Origin: Cellvibrio sp. KY-YJ-3
GTDB taxonomy: Bacteria > Pseudomonadota > Gammaproteobacteria > Pseudomonadales > Cellvibrionaceae
NCBI RefSeq assembly: GCF_008806955.1
Contig: NZ_CP031727.1
Span: 2,990,001-3,054,000 of the forward strand
Direction of reading: 5' to 3'
DNA: 64,000 nucleotides
In this document: positions 44,245 to 54,046 of the stretch, piece after piece
Layout of the letters: each line of letters starts with the position of its first letter
Position numbering within the stretch: the stretch's first letter is position 1
Notes under the pieces: generated by a model
The model's input: the letters and a program-made list of their open reading frames with translations, nothing else
The model's database searches: none
What the model was told of the DNA's origin: nothing
Made by a program: the position numbers and the translations under genes

Positions 44245-44778
44245 ATGGCTATCAGTAATTTCTCTCTGGTTAATCAAAAATTGGCGTTTGCCAAGTCGCT
44301 CTGCGACTTGGCCAGAGGTATTGCACCTCCTGCAACCAGTGCAGAGCGTTTGCGTCAAGATGCTGTGCTAAGTAGCGGCGTGTATCAGCTTTCACTGGCC
44401 TTTCATTTCTATCTGCGCGAAATTGCCGATAGATGTTTTCTGAAAAATAGTGGCGCCATTAACTCTCTCGCTGAATTGCAGTTGGCGTTGGCCCAGAATG
44501 ATAAGTTTCTTTCTGAGGTCTCTGAGTTGGATGAGCTTGCAGCGCGTTCTGGCTCTTGGCTTGAACAACTACAGCGGTACGCACAAAATTCGCTGGAGTC
44601 TCCACGCAAAGAAAAAGAAAGGAAATCGTTTCAGCAAGATAACCTGATCATTGCTGTAGGGATAACCGCTGAAGAAGAGGTGCAAGCAGTGTGCTTGACT
44701 GTCGAACTTCTGGAGTCATGGCAGGATTCATTTCGGGCGCTGGTTTTGCGTCAACGCGATACAAGTGCGGAGTTTTGA
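44245..44778 (+). CDS. DUF6586-like conserved hypothetical protein
   Basis: This 177-residue protein follows topA by 59 bases. It is mainly helical (QLSLAFHFYLREIADRCF, SLAELQLALAQNDKFLSEV) with a C-terminal segment VQAVCLTVELLESWQDSFRA. No catalytic motif, signal or membrane helix. Proteins of this type sit next to topA in Pseudomonas; the family name is from memory and unverified. Coding quality appears real, and it probably belongs to the topA transcript. Confidence 0.72.
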   Translation: MAISNFSLVNQKLAFAKSLCDLARGIAPPATSAERLRQDAVLSSGVYQLSLAFHFYLREIADRCFLKNSGAINSLAELQLALAQNDKFLSEVSELDELAARSGSWLEQLQRYAQNSLESPRKEKERKSFQQDNLIIAVGITAEEEVQAVCLTVELLESWQDSFRALVLRQRDTSAEF

Positions 44779-44785
44779 TAAAAAG

Positions 44786-44814
44786 TTGAACCTGCAGAAT
44801 CTCTGTGGCACAAT
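44786..44814 (+). promoter_or_regulatory. Probable promoter of the tRNA-Leu transcript
   Basis: TTGAAC (44786-44791), 17-base spacer, CACAAT (44809-44814). It reads toward the tRNA about 110 bases downstream, so the primary transcript would have a long 5' leader that RNase P removes. Confidence 0.45.
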
Positions 44815-44931
44815 CAGCACCCTTCGCGCCTCAGGGCGATTGGTTTTTATAAAAAACATTAAAAATCAATCAGTTAGGGTGCAGTGAAAATTAGTCAGTG
44901 CCTGCATTTATCCTAAATGAGGCAACCAAAA

Positions 44932-45016
44932 GCGGACGTGGTGAAATTGGTAGACACACCAGGTTTAGGTTCTGGCGCCGCAAGGTGTGAGAGTTCGAGT
45001 CTCTCCGTCCGCACCA
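44932..45016 (+). tRNA. leuW: tRNA-Leu (anticodon UAG)
   Basis: An 85-base tRNA with encoded CCA. Acceptor stem GCGGACG pairs with CGTCCGC. The anticodon arm CCAGG-TTTAGGT-TCTGG holds the TAG anticodon, reading CUN leucine codons. A long variable arm (GCGCCGCAAGGTGT region) marks a class II tRNA. The T-arm GAGAGTTCGAGTCTCTC is intact. It lies 67 bases before tig, a placement also found in Pseudomonas. Confidence 0.97.
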
Positions 45017-45083
45017 TTTTCCGAGTACGCCTAAGTGTGCTCGATCTAATGCCAAACATTATCAGTTATTTCACGAGGCACAT

Positions 45084-46397
45084 ATGCAGGTTTCACTTGA
45101 AACGACTTCTGGATTGGAACGCCGCTTGACCGTTGGTGTACCCGCTGAGCAAGTAGAAAACGAAGTTGAAAATCGCTTAAAGCAGGCTGCGCGTAACGTA
45201 AGCATCAAAGGTTTTCGCAAGGGTAAGGTGCCTCTTTCCGTTGTGAAGCAACGCTTTGGTGCTGGTATTCGTCAGGAAGTGGTTGGCGACGTGATTAGTC
45301 GCTCTTTCTATGCTGCTGTGCAAAAAGAAAATGTAAAGCCAGCCGGTCAGCCCTCTATTCAGCCAAAACAGTTGGCTGCAGGTAAAGACCTGGAATATAT
45401 CGCTACCTTTGAGGTGTATCCAAGTGTTGAACTGAGTGATCTTTCTGCTTATGAGATCACTAAATACAACGCTGAAGTCACCGAGGCTGACGTAGACAAC
45501 ATGATCGAAGTTTTGCGTAAGCATCAGGCGACTTGGTCAGTGGTTGACCGCGCTGCCGCAGATGGTGATCAAGTTAATATCAATTTTGTTGGTACTAAAG
45601 ACGGCGTTGAATTCGCTGGCGGCAAGGCTGATAACCACGCGTTACTGCTTGGATCCAAATCTATGATTCCTGGTTTTGAAGAGGGTATTGTAGGTATGAA
45701 AGCGGGTGAGCAAAAAACTGTCGCCTTGACTTTCCCGGAAGACTATCAAGCGGAGGAGTTAAAAGGTGCTGCAGTGGAGTTTGTGATCACTGTTAATACT
45801 GTTTCTGAAGCTCAATTGCCTGAACTCAAGAAAGAATTTTTCCAAAAATTTGGTGTAGAGAAGGGTGGCGAGAAGCAATTCCGCAAAGAGGTAAAAGCTA
45901 ATATGGATCGTGAGTTAGCTAATGCTCTTAAAGCAAAAGTTAAAGTGCAGGTTATGGATGCCCTGATTGCGTCACACACTACTGATGTGCCAAAAGCGTT
46001 GGTTGCCAATGAGATCCAAGTGCTGCGGAATCAAATGATGCAGCGCTTTGGTGGACAGCAACAAAATTTTGATATCAAGTCCTTGCTTCCCGATACTATG
46101 TTTCAGGATGAAGCGTCGCGTCGCGTCACTCTCGGCTTGATTGTTGGGGAGATTGTTAAGTCTGCCAAGTTGAAGCCGGATGCCAAGCGTGTACGTGCAA
46201 TGATTGAAGAAATTGCTTCTACCTATCAAGAGCCTAAAGAGGTAATTGAATACTACAGTTCCAATCAAGAGTTAATGGCTGGTGTTGAGTCGGCAGTGCT
46301 TGAAGATCAGGTGGTTGATCATATTATTTCTCAGGCCAAGGTTTCAGAAGTTGAAACCAACTATGATGAAATTATCAAATCCAACGCTCAACGTTAA
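45084..46397 (+). CDS. tig: Trigger factor
   Basis: A ribosome-bound chaperone with prolyl isomerase activity. The 437-residue protein has the ribosome-binding domain with signature GFRKGKVPLSVVKQRFG (about 45-61), the FKBP-type isomerase domain (about 155-245, GDQVNINFVGTKDGVEFAGG and MIPGFEEGIVGMKAGEQKT), and a helical C-terminal cradle. Start ATG 45084 follows GAGGCAC. A hairpin follows the stop. It is the first gene of the tig-clpP-clpX-lon-hupB-ppiD block. Confidence 0.97.
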   Translation: MQVSLETTSGLERRLTVGVPAEQVENEVENRLKQAARNVSIKGFRKGKVPLSVVKQRFGAGIRQEVVGDVISRSFYAAVQKENVKPAGQPSIQPKQLAAGKDLEYIATFEVYPSVELSDLSAYEITKYNAEVTEADVDNMIEVLRKHQATWSVVDRAAADGDQVNINFVGTKDGVEFAGGKADNHALLLGSKSMIPGFEEGIVGMKAGEQKTVALTFPEDYQAEELKGAAVEFVITVNTVSEAQLPELKKEFFQKFGVEKGGEKQFRKEVKANMDRELANALKAKVKVQVMDALIASHTTDVPKALVANEIQVLRNQMMQRFGGQQQNFDIKSLLPDTMFQDEASRRVTLGLIVGEIVKSAKLKPDAKRVRAMIEEIASTYQEPKEVIEYYSSNQELMAGVESAVLEDQVVDHIISQAKVSEVETNYDEIIKSNAQR

Positions 46398-46407
46398 CTG
46401 TTTAAAA

Positions 46408-46440
46408 AAGCCGCAAAGCGCCTGCTTTGCGGCTTCCTCC
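46408..46440 (+). terminator. Terminator after tig
   Basis: AAGCCGCAAAGC (46408-46419), GCCT, GCTTTGCGGCTT (46424-46435): a perfect 12-bp stem followed by a pyrimidine run (CCTCCTTCT) rather than pure T. Confidence 0.82.
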
Positions 46441-46572
46441 TTCTCAAATCCCGCCCAAAACACCTCTTTTGACTGGCATATAATGCCATCACGAGTTAAG
46501 CTCTCTGGTAACAAAAATCTATAGTTTTCAATACTAGCGACACTAAAAGTTCGCTTAAGGATAAAACGCAAG

Positions 46573-47214
46573 ATGTCATACGAATCTATGAAATCCCAGT
46601 CTTCTGTCATTAATAGCGGTTTGGTGCCAATGGTAATCGAGCAAACCGCCAGAGGAGAGCGCTCATTTGATATATATTCACGCCTGCTTAAGGAGCGTGT
46701 GATCTTTCTAGTTGGTCCAGTTGAAGATTATATGGCCAACTTGGTTGTTGCTCAGTTGCTGTTTTTGGAGGCAGAGAATCCCGACAAAGATATTCATTTA
46801 TATATCAATTCTCCCGGCGGCTCCGTGACCGCAGGAATGTCAATTTATGACACAATGCAATTTATCAAGCCTGATGTTAGTACTATGTGTATTGGCCAAG
46901 CGTGCAGTATGGGAGCCTTTTTATTAAATGCTGGCACCAAAGGTAAGCGCTTTTGTCTGCCAAACTCACGCGTTATGATTCACCAGCCAAGTGGTGGTGC
47001 TCAGGGGCAGGCTTCAGATATTCATATTCAGGCACAAGAAATTTTAAAAATTCGTTCGCGTTTGAATGAATTGATGGCTTTTCATTCTGGCCAGCCTATT
47101 GAAAAAATAGAGTTGGATACAGAGCGCGATAACTTTATGTCTGCCCAGCAAGCAAAAGACTATGGCTTAATTGACTCTGTTATTGAGCGACGTGTTCAGC
47201 CTGCAGCTAAATAG
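46573..47214 (+). CDS. clpP: ATP-dependent Clp protease proteolytic subunit
   Basis: ClpP forms the barrel-shaped serine protease that degrades substrates fed by ClpX or ClpA. The 213-residue product shows the catalytic triad Ser112 (GQACSMGAF), His137 (MIHQPSGG) and Asp186 (DTERDNFMS), each offset by 15 from mature E. coli ClpP, consistent with a removed propeptide. A perfect -10 hexamer TATAAT at 46479-46484 lies upstream, but no good -35 matches it. ATG 46573 follows TAAGGATA. clpX begins 95 bases after the stop. Confidence 0.97.
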   Translation: MSYESMKSQSSVINSGLVPMVIEQTARGERSFDIYSRLLKERVIFLVGPVEDYMANLVVAQLLFLEAENPDKDIHLYINSPGGSVTAGMSIYDTMQFIKPDVSTMCIGQACSMGAFLLNAGTKGKRFCLPNSRVMIHQPSGGAQGQASDIHIQAQEILKIRSRLNELMAFHSGQPIEKIELDTERDNFMSAQQAKDYGLIDSVIERRVQPAAK

Positions 47215-47309
47215 CTTGTACAGGCTATTGGCTTGGCATTAAGTAATTTATTTTCAGCTGATGTGTTCTGTCTAACAGCTGTTTTAAAATTTTGATGGAG
47301 TGGGTTCCA

Positions 47310-48611
47310 ATGACCGATCACACCAGCGACACAGGTGACAAAAACGGAAAGTTATTGTATTGCTCTTTTTGTGGCAAGAGCCAGCATGAGGTTCGCAAGT
47401 TAATTGCTGGTCCATCTGTTTTTATATGTGATGAATGTGTTGACCTTTGTAACGATATTATTCGCGAAGAAATTCAAGAAAGTGCAACTGAGGGCGTTTC
47501 AGAGAAGTTACCTAAACCTCATGAAATATCAGCAATTCTTGATCAATATGTAATCGGCCAAAAGCGCGCCAAAAAGGTATTGGCTGTTGCTGTTTATAAT
47601 CATTACAAGCGTCTGCGTTTTGGCGACAAGGCCGGTAAAGATAAAGAGCCTATCGAATTAGGCAAGAGTAATATTTTATTGGTTGGCCCGACGGGCAGTG
47701 GCAAGACCTTGCTTGCTGAAACACTGGCTCGATTGTTGGATGTGCCATTTACTATTGCAGATGCAACTACGCTCACTGAAGCTGGTTATGTCGGTGAGGA
47801 CGTTGAAAATATCATTCAAAAACTGCTACAGAAATGTGACTACGACGTAGAAAAAGCTCAGCAGGGAATAGTCTATATAGATGAGATCGACAAGATCTCC
47901 CGCAAATCGGATAACCCATCAATCACCCGCGATGTGTCAGGTGAAGGTGTTCAGCAGGCGCTATTGAAGCTAATCGAAGGTACTGTTGCTTCTGTTCCAC
48001 CCCAAGGAGGTCGCAAGCATCCTCAACAAGAATTTTTGCAGGTTGATACCTCTAATATTCTTTTTATTTGTGGTGGAGCATTTGCCGGTTTGGATAAGGT
48101 TATCCGCGACAGATCCGAGAAAAGTGGCATCGGCTTCGGTGCTGAAGTTAAAAGTAAAGATGAAAAACGCAACTTTGGTGAGACGCTGCACTCTCTAGAG
48201 CCTGAGGATTTGGTTCGCTACGGCCTTATTCCGGAATTTGTTGGTCGCCTCCCTGTAATTGCTACCTTGGATGAGTTGGATAAAGCTGCGTTAATTCAGA
48301 TTCTGACCGAGCCGAGGAACGCTCTAACTAAGCAGTATGCAAGGTTGTTTGAGATGGAGGGTGTTCAGATTGACTTCCGTCAAGACGCTTTGGATGCAGT
48401 GGCGGAACGTGCGCTTGAGCGTAAAACAGGTGCTCGCGGTTTGCGGTCAATAATGGAAAATGTACTGCTTGACACTATGTATAAGATTCCCTCTGAGGAC
48501 AATGTAGTTAAGGTAGTTGTAGATGAGTCCGTTATTAAGGGTGAGTCCGAGCCGCTATTGGTGTATGAAACAGCTGAGGTGCCTCCCAAGGTTGCCTCTG
48601 ACGATAAATAG
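47310..48611 (+). CDS. clpX: ATP-dependent Clp protease ATP-binding subunit ClpX
   Basis: ClpX is the AAA+ unfoldase that delivers tagged proteins such as SsrA-marked chains to ClpP. The 433-residue protein has an N-terminal zinc-binding domain (CSFC near 16-19 and CDECVDLC near 38-45), Walker [13 protein letters not shown], Walker [11 protein letters not shown], the pore loop in GYVGEDV, and sensor-2 GARGLRS. ATG 47310 is preferred over 47295 because GGAG lies nine bases upstream and the N-terminus then matches [18 protein letters not shown]. A hairpin follows. Confidence 0.97.
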   Translation: MTDHTSDTGDKNGKLLYCSFCGKSQHEVRKLIAGPSVFICDECVDLCNDIIREEIQESATEGVSEKLPKPHEISAILDQYVIGQKRAKKVLAVAVYNHYKRLRFGDKAGKDKEPIELGKSNILLVGPTGSGKTLLAETLARLLDVPFTIADATTLTEAGYVGEDVENIIQKLLQKCDYDVEKAQQGIVYIDEIDKISRKSDNPSITRDVSGEGVQQALLKLIEGTVASVPPQGGRKHPQQEFLQVDTSNILFICGGAFAGLDKVIRDRSEKSGIGFGAEVKSKDEKRNFGETLHSLEPEDLVRYGLIPEFVGRLPVIATLDELDKAALIQILTEPRNALTKQYARLFEMEGVQIDFRQDALDAVAERALERKTGARGLRSIMENVLLDTMYKIPSEDNVVKVVVDESVIKGESEPLLVYETAEVPPKVASDDK

Positions 48612-48641
48612 TTATTGTTCAAGCAATAATCTGGTCTGATG

Positions 48642-48677
48642 AAAAAGAGCGCATTTATGCGCTCTTTTTGTTTTTTC
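48642..48677 (+). terminator. Terminator after clpX
   Basis: AAAAAGAGCGC (48642-48652), ATTTAT, GCGCTCTTTTT (48659-48669), then a T-rich run. A perfect 11-bp stem. Confidence 0.9.
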
Positions 48678-48688
48678 TTTAGGAGTAA

Positions 48689-48718
48689 CTTGTAATTAGT
48701 GCTTTTTGACCCCAATCT
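48689..48718 (+). promoter_or_regulatory. Candidate sigma32 heat-shock promoter of lon
   Basis: CTTGTAA (48689-48695), 14-base spacer, CCCCAATCT (48710-48718). The sigma32 consensus is CTTGAAA with 11-16 bases to CCCCATNT. One mismatch occurs in each half. The clpX hairpin just upstream implies lon needs its own promoter. Confidence 0.6.
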
Positions 48719-48766
48719 TGGGTCATGGCAAGGTATTTGTTGCCTTCTTGAAATAGAGAGGAACCA

Positions 48767-51187
48767 ATGGTCGCTGAAACTCTTATAGATACCCATATTA
48801 CTGACATTCCCTTATTGCCGTTGCGCGATGTTGTTGTTTATCCGCACATGGTTACCCCTCTGTTTGTTGGTAGAGGAAAGTCCATCGAAGCCTTGGAGCG
48901 GGCGATGGCCAATGATAAGCAGGTGCTTTTAGTTGCGCAAAAGAACCCGCAGCAGGATGAGCCGCAGGGCGAGGATTTATACACGGTTGGTACTATAGCC
49001 TCGATTTTACAGCTGCTTAAGTTGCCCGATGGGACGGTTAAAGTGCTAATTGAGGGGCGTGAACGGGCAAACATAGAGTCCATAGAGGACGTCGGTAGTC
49101 ATTTTAGGGCTAATGTTAGCCTTATATTTAGCCCAGAAGTCGAATCTGCGGAATCTCGTGCATTGGTGGCTTCTGCAATCGGCCAATTCGAGCAATACGT
49201 TAATCTAAGCAAAAAAGTCCCCGTAGAAGTTATAACCTCACTTTCAGGTATAGATGAGCCGGGGCGTCTCGCTGACACTATTGCCGCCCACATGTCCCTT
49301 GAATTACCCAAAAAGCAATCGGTACTAGAGATAGCAGACATTCGCGAACGTATCGAGCACTTGTTGGATTTGATGGACGCTGAAGTCGATCTTTTTCATG
49401 TTGAAAAAAAGATTCGTGGTCGCGTTAAAAAACAAATGGAGAAAAGCCAGCGCGAATACTATTTGAATGAGCAAATCAAGGCTATTCAAAAAGAGCTTGG
49501 TGAGTTGGGTGAAGAAGTCAGTGAAGCTGATGAACTTGAAAACAAAATAATTGCAGCTGCTATGCCTAAAGAGGCACTAGAAAAAGCTCGTGCTGAATTG
49601 AATAAGTTAAAAATGATGTCGCCAATGTCTGCTGAGGCATCGGTACTTCGTGCCTATATTGATTGGATGATCAAGGTGCCATGGAGTAAAAAAAGTAAGG
49701 TTCGTAATGATCTCGCTCGTGCAGAAGAAGTCTTGAATAAGGATCATTTTGGTCTTGAAGAAGTTAAAGAGCGCATTCTCGAATATTTAGCAGTCCAGCA
49801 ACGAGTAAAAAAAGTAAAAGGTCCAATTCTTTGCCTTGTTGGTCCTCCGGGTGTGGGGAAAACATCTTTGGGAGAATCAATTGCACGCGCCACTAACCGT
49901 GAGTTTGTGCGCATGGCTTTGGGTGGTGTGCGTGACGAAGCGGAAATTCGTGGTCACAGACGAACTTACATCGGCTCTTTGCCTGGAAAGCTAATTCAGA
50001 AAATGGCCAAAGTCGGTGTCAAAAACCCATTATTCTTACTCGATGAAATCGATAAGATGGGAATGGATAATCGTGGTGATCCTGCGTCTGCCCTCTTGGA
50101 GGTTTTGGATCCGGAACAAAACAGCCACTTTAACGACCATTACCTTGAAGTTGATTACGACTTGTCTGACGTGATGTTTGTGTGTACCTCCAATTCAATG
50201 AATATTCCAGGGCCACTACTTGACCGAATGGAAGTAATTAGAATTCCCGGGTACACAGAGGATGAAAAGTTAAATATTGCTCAGCGTTATCTAATACCCA
50301 AGCAAATCAAGGCAAATGGCCTAAAAGATTCTGAAATTAGCGTAACTGCAGACGCGATCAAAGATGTTATTCGCTATTACACCCGCGAAGCTGGCGTCCG
50401 CGGTTTAGAGCGTGAAGTGGCTAAGATCTGCCGTAAAGTTGTAGCTCGCCATGTAAAAGGGCGATTGATCAGCGCTGATGTGATCGACTCTGCAGCGTTG
50501 GAAGATCTCTTGGGAGTTCGGAAATTTGATTTTGGCAAGGCGGAGAGTAAAGACCAGATTGGTCAGGTAACAGGCTTGGCTTGGACACAGGTTGGTGGTG
50601 AGCTACTCACTATCGAGGCATCTGCTGTAGTGGGGAAAGGGCGTATCATTAAGACTGGGTCGCTTGGTGATGTTATGCAGGAATCGATACAAGCGGCCTT
50701 GACCGTCGTTCGTTCCAGAGGGCAAGCGCTGGGTATCGCTCCGGATCATCATGAAAAGGTCGATATCCATATCCATGTTCCCGAAGGAGCAACACCAAAA
50801 GATGGCCCTAGTGCCGGCATCGCGATGTGTACAGCTCTGGTTTCAGTTCAAACAGGAATTCCTGTAAAAGCCGATGTAGCAATGACAGGTGAAATTACCC
50901 TTCGTGGTGAGGTTTTGCGGATAGGTGGTTTAAAAGAAAAGCTGCTTGCTGCTCATCGAGGAGGAATCAAAACGGTTATTATTCCAGCGGATAATGAGCG
51001 TGATCTCAAAGAAATTCCCGTGAACATCAAAGAGGATCTATGTATTAAGCCGGTTAAATGGATTGATGAGGTTCTCGAGCTTGCTTTACAGTACAACCCT
51101 AAACCGCTCAGTGATGAGGAATATCGTGCTCTTGAAAAGGCAGCACAAAAAACAGGAGATAGCGATAACCGTCTCAGTACTCACTGA
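48767..51187 (+). CDS. lon: Lon protease (ATP-dependent)
   Basis: Lon is a cytosolic homo-oligomeric protease for misfolded and regulatory proteins. The 806-residue protein has the N-terminal LON domain (LPLLPLRDVVVYPHMV-type segment, split as LLPLRDVVVYPH), a coiled-coil middle, and the AAA+ module with Walker A VGPPGVGKTSLG and Walker B FLLDEIDKMG. The protease domain has the catalytic Ser682 (DGPSAGIAM) and Lys725 (GGLKEKLLAAHR), matching Ser679 and Lys722 of E. coli. The start follows GAGAGGAACCA. Confidence 0.98.
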   Translation: MVAETLIDTHITDIPLLPLRDVVVYPHMVTPLFVGRGKSIEALERAMANDKQVLLVAQKNPQQDEPQGEDLYTVGTIASILQLLKLPDGTVKVLIEGRERANIESIEDVGSHFRANVSLIFSPEVESAESRALVASAIGQFEQYVNLSKKVPVEVITSLSGIDEPGRLADTIAAHMSLELPKKQSVLEIADIRERIEHLLDLMDAEVDLFHVEKKIRGRVKKQMEKSQREYYLNEQIKAIQKELGELGEEVSEADELENKIIAAAMPKEALEKARAELNKLKMMSPMSAEASVLRAYIDWMIKVPWSKKSKVRNDLARAEEVLNKDHFGLEEVKERILEYLAVQQRVKKVKGPILCLVGPPGVGKTSLGESIARATNREFVRMALGGVRDEAEIRGHRRTYIGSLPGKLIQKMAKVGVKNPLFLLDEIDKMGMDNRGDPASALLEVLDPEQNSHFNDHYLEVDYDLSDVMFVCTSNSMNIPGPLLDRMEVIRIPGYTEDEKLNIAQRYLIPKQIKANGLKDSEISVTADAIKDVIRYYTREAGVRGLEREVAKICRKVVARHVKGRLISADVIDSAALEDLLGVRKFDFGKAESKDQIGQVTGLAWTQVGGELLTIEASAVVGKGRIIKTGSLGDVMQESIQAALTVVRSRGQALGIAPDHHEKVDIHIHVPEGATPKDGPSAGIAMCTALVSVQTGIPVKADVAMTGEITLRGEVLRIGGLKEKLLAAHRGGIKTVIIPADNERDLKEIPVNIKEDLCIKPVKWIDEVLELALQYNPKPLSDEEYRALEKAAQKTGDSDNRLSTH

Positions 51188-51272
51188 CGGTGATTTGGGG
51201 CGAGTACGTTGATTTAACTGATTGTTTTGTGATCAGAATTTTAGGGCTTTTGTGTAAAGCTGTAAGCTTTCC

Positions 51273-51301
51273 TTGACCCCCTGATACTCTGTTGGTATAA
51301 A
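51273..51301 (+). promoter_or_regulatory. Sigma70 promoter of hupB
   Basis: TTGACC (51273-51278), 17-base spacer, TATAAA (51296-51301); a strong element about 90 bases upstream of the GTG start. Confidence 0.82.
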
Positions 51302-51394
51302 TCGCAATTCATTTGCTGCACAGATTATGCGAATTAAATGCATCATTGAATTTGTACTGTGTTTTTAGAAACAAATAATCAAAAGGGGTTAAGT

Positions 51395-51667
51395 GTGAAC
51401 AAAACTGAGCTGATTGAAGCCATCGCCGCGTCTGCGGATATTCCAAAAGCGGCTGCTGGGCGTGCGCTGGATGCAGTGGTTGAGAGTATTACCGGTGCCC
51501 TCAAAAATGGCGACTCTGTTGTTTTGGTAGGCTTTGGCACCTTTGCCGTTAAAGAGCGTGCTGCTCGTACTGGTCGTAACCCTCAAACCGGCGCGGAAAT
51601 TAAAATTGCTGCTGCCAAGGTTCCAGGATTCAAACCAGGTAAATCTTTGAAAGATGCTGTTAACTAA
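51395..51667 (+). CDS. hupB: DNA-binding protein HU-beta
   Basis: A nucleoid-associated protein that bends and compacts DNA without sequence preference. The 90-residue product begins at GTG 51395 behind AAGGGG, giving the standard [12 protein letters not shown]-terminus. It has the family signature [20 protein letters not shown] (about 45-64) with the intercalating proline at position 63, and ends in [11 protein letters not shown]. The longer frame adds 12 unsupported residues. Position after lon is conserved in proteobacteria. The gene has its own strong promoter and is followed by a hairpin. Confidence 0.97.
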   Translation: MNKTELIEAIAASADIPKAAAGRALDAVVESITGALKNGDSVVLVGFGTFAVKERAARTGRNPQTGAEIKIAAAKVPGFKPGKSLKDAVN

Positions 51668-51705
51668 TTTGTATTTACTGGGTTAGTGCTGAATTAAAAG
51701 CACGT

Positions 51706-51738
51706 AAAAAAGCGCATCTAGGTGCGCTTTTTTTTTAA
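51706..51738 (+). terminator. Terminator after hupB
   Basis: AAAAAAGCGCA (51706-51716), TCTAGG-type loop, TGCGCTTTTTTTTT (from 51723). A short strong stem with a long T tract. Confidence 0.9.
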
Positions 51739-51857
51739 CGGCGTAGCTTTTGTTAATCAAGTTGCAAGTCCTTTTCAACATCGAATAATTAAGTAATTAG
51801 TGTCTGTTTGTGCTGCCTCGTTGGCGCAAGACATCCTCATCATGCTAGGAGTTTAAA

Positions 51858-53729
51858 ATGTTACAACACCTCAGAGATAATTCCCGAGGAGTAATCTCTT
51901 TCATCTTAATCGGATTTTTGGTGATCATTTTTGCCCTGACCGGTGTTGAAGCGCTTTTCAATTGGGATACCTCTGCAAATCAAGCAGCGAAAGTGAATGG
52001 AGAAACCATCACTGAAATGGATGTGGCTCGAGCTGTTGGTATGCAAAAACAACAGATGCTAAATGCTTACGGTGATCAAGTGCCCGCTCAGTTTTTGAGT
52101 GATGAGTATTTGCGTAAACCAGCGGTTGATAACTTGGTCCAACGCCTTATTCTCTCCCAGGCAGCTAAAAATGCAGGCATGGCAATAGGGGATGATTATC
52201 TCGCGCAAGAAATTGCTGCTGCGCCACAGTTTAAAAATGATGCTGGTGTTTTTGATAATAATGTTTATCAAAGTTTGTTGCGTAATATGGGTTACACGCA
52301 TAGTACCTATACGAAAATTTTATCTGAGGAGTTATTGATCAATCAGTTGCAGGCTGGTGTTGCTGTAAGTGCCTTTTCGACTCCCACACAGCTCGATGAA
52401 TTAGTAGCGCTCAGTTTTCAATCGCGCGATATCCAATACGTTATTTTACCTTCTGGAAAAGTACGTGATTCAATTGAATTGCAGGACTCAGAGATTCAAT
52501 CTTACTATGATGCAAATCAATCAATGTTTGTCAGTGAGGAGCAAATTGCGGTCGATTACATCAGTTTGAGTGTTCAGGATTTGATGAGCAGTGTTTCTAT
52601 CTCTGAGGCTCAGGTGCGCGATCAATACGAACAAAACGTGGCGTCATTTGTAGCTGCGCCAGAACGTCAGGCTGCGCATATTCTTATAGAGTCTAACGAT
52701 GCAGATAAAGTTAAATTGGTGGGAGAAAAGCTCTCTGGTGGCGCTGATTTTTCTGCACTTGCAAAAGAGTTTTCTGATGATTTAGGGAGCAAAGACCAAG
52801 GTGGTGATTTGGGATTCACCTCTGGCGATGCATTCCCTCAGGAATTTGAAACAGCGCTTGCTGCGCTTAAAGTTGGAGAAGTTTCTGCGCCTGTAAAAAC
52901 AGAAGCTGGCACTCACTTTATCAAGTTGTTAGCTGAAAAAAATTCCACACCGCCTTCATTTGAGGAGCAAAAAGCAACAATTGAAGAGCAATTAAAGCGT
53001 GCGGAAGCCGAAGTGAGTTTTGTTGCTCAGCTCGAGAAGTTGCGCGACATTTCTTATAACGCTGAAAGTCTGGCAGAAGTTGCTGAGGAGCTTGGTCTTA
53101 AAGTCGAAAATTCTGGGCTTTACGAACGTAGTAAAGGAAAGGGAATCCTCGCAAACCCTAAAGTCACAGAAGCAGCATTCTCTGATGAGGTTTTGCGTGA
53201 AGGGAATAGTAGTGATGTTATCGAGATAGATTCAAGTAATGTGCTGGTGCTAAAGATGACAGAGCATAAGCCAAGCCAAGTTAAAGCATTGGCAGATGTT
53301 AAAGAACAAATTGCAAATACTTTGAAAGATCAAAAAGCTCGTATACTGCTGACTGAACAATCAAATAAATTTATTGCAGATTTAAATACAGGTGTATCTC
53401 TTGCTGAATTAAGCACGGTGGCAGGTTTGGAAAGCAAAGAGTTTAAAGAGGCAACCCGTAATACTGCTGAGGTGGATAGTGATGTTCTCCGTCATGCTTT
53501 TTCGATGCCTAAGCCTGCTGCGGGCAAGCCATCTGTTGGTAATCTCATGACATCAAGTGGTGACATGGCTATTGTTGTTGTGCAGTCAGTAAGCCTTGGT
53601 TCGGTTGAAAAAGTGACCCCGGAACAAAAGGAAACTATAGGTGCACAATTGGCCTCTATCTATGGCAGAAATGATTTCTCCGGGTTTCAGAAGTTTCTGA
53701 AAGATTCTGCTGATATTGTTCAAAAGTAA
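51858..53729 (+). CDS. ppiD: Periplasmic folding factor PpiD (SurA/parvulin type)
   Basis: PpiD is anchored in the inner membrane near the Sec translocon and helps newly exported proteins. The 623-residue chain has a short cytosolic start (MLQHLRDNSRG), one membrane helix (about 14-34), a SurA-N-like chaperone region with NGETITEMDVARA (about 50-62), and a parvulin domain (about 265-360: AAHILIESND, FSDDLGSKDQGGDLGFTSG). A C-terminal chaperone region completes it. Length equals the family (about 620). ATG 51858 follows AGGAG. It ends with a hairpin, after which the accessory galactan locus begins. Confidence 0.95.
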   Translation: MLQHLRDNSRGVISFILIGFLVIIFALTGVEALFNWDTSANQAAKVNGETITEMDVARAVGMQKQQMLNAYGDQVPAQFLSDEYLRKPAVDNLVQRLILSQAAKNAGMAIGDDYLAQEIAAAPQFKNDAGVFDNNVYQSLLRNMGYTHSTYTKILSEELLINQLQAGVAVSAFSTPTQLDELVALSFQSRDIQYVILPSGKVRDSIELQDSEIQSYYDANQSMFVSEEQIAVDYISLSVQDLMSSVSISEAQVRDQYEQNVASFVAAPERQAAHILIESNDADKVKLVGEKLSGGADFSALAKEFSDDLGSKDQGGDLGFTSGDAFPQEFETALAALKVGEVSAPVKTEAGTHFIKLLAEKNSTPPSFEEQKATIEEQLKRAEAEVSFVAQLEKLRDISYNAESLAEVAEELGLKVENSGLYERSKGKGILANPKVTEAAFSDEVLREGNSSDVIEIDSSNVLVLKMTEHKPSQVKALADVKEQIANTLKDQKARILLTEQSNKFIADLNTGVSLAELSTVAGLESKEFKEATRNTAEVDSDVLRHAFSMPKPAAGKPSVGNLMTSSGDMAIVVVQSVSLGSVEKVTPEQKETIGAQLASIYGRNDFSGFQKFLKDSADIVQK

Positions 53730-53755
53730 TAATCCTCAAAGTCTTCTGGTAGTTT

Positions 53756-53788
53756 GAAAAAACCGCGCATAAGCGCGGTTTTTTTTAT
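53756..53788 (+). terminator. Terminator after ppiD
   Basis: AAAAAACCGCGC (53757-53768), ATAA, GCGCGGTTTTTTTT (from 53773). A perfect stem with a long T tract. Confidence 0.93.
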
Positions 53789-54046
53789 TTTAGGCCGTTT
53801 TTATTCCTGGTGCCTTTTTCGCGCAAAGCGGATTTATCTTTTGGGCAAATTCCATTCTTATATTTCCGTTTTCAGAAAGGTGACCTCTCCGCGCTGGGTG
53901 AATTTGCTTGTCAAAAGATAATATATGTAATATAAATATTCTTATTGAGCGGAGCTCTATGATGTATCGCTAGTTTGGTTGTCCAGCGTGAAGGGATGCA
54001 AAACACTCAATAACAATAATGCTCGAACATTAATGGAAATATCCCT

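Noticed and set aside
44932-45016. Integration site at the tRNA-Leu gene
   Set aside because: No integrase, no duplicated tRNA 3' end and fully conserved housekeeping neighbours were seen.
46344-46610. Antisense frame across the tig-clpP junction
   Set aside because: It covers the tig hairpin and the clpP start, shows no domain, and reads as a shadow of real genes.
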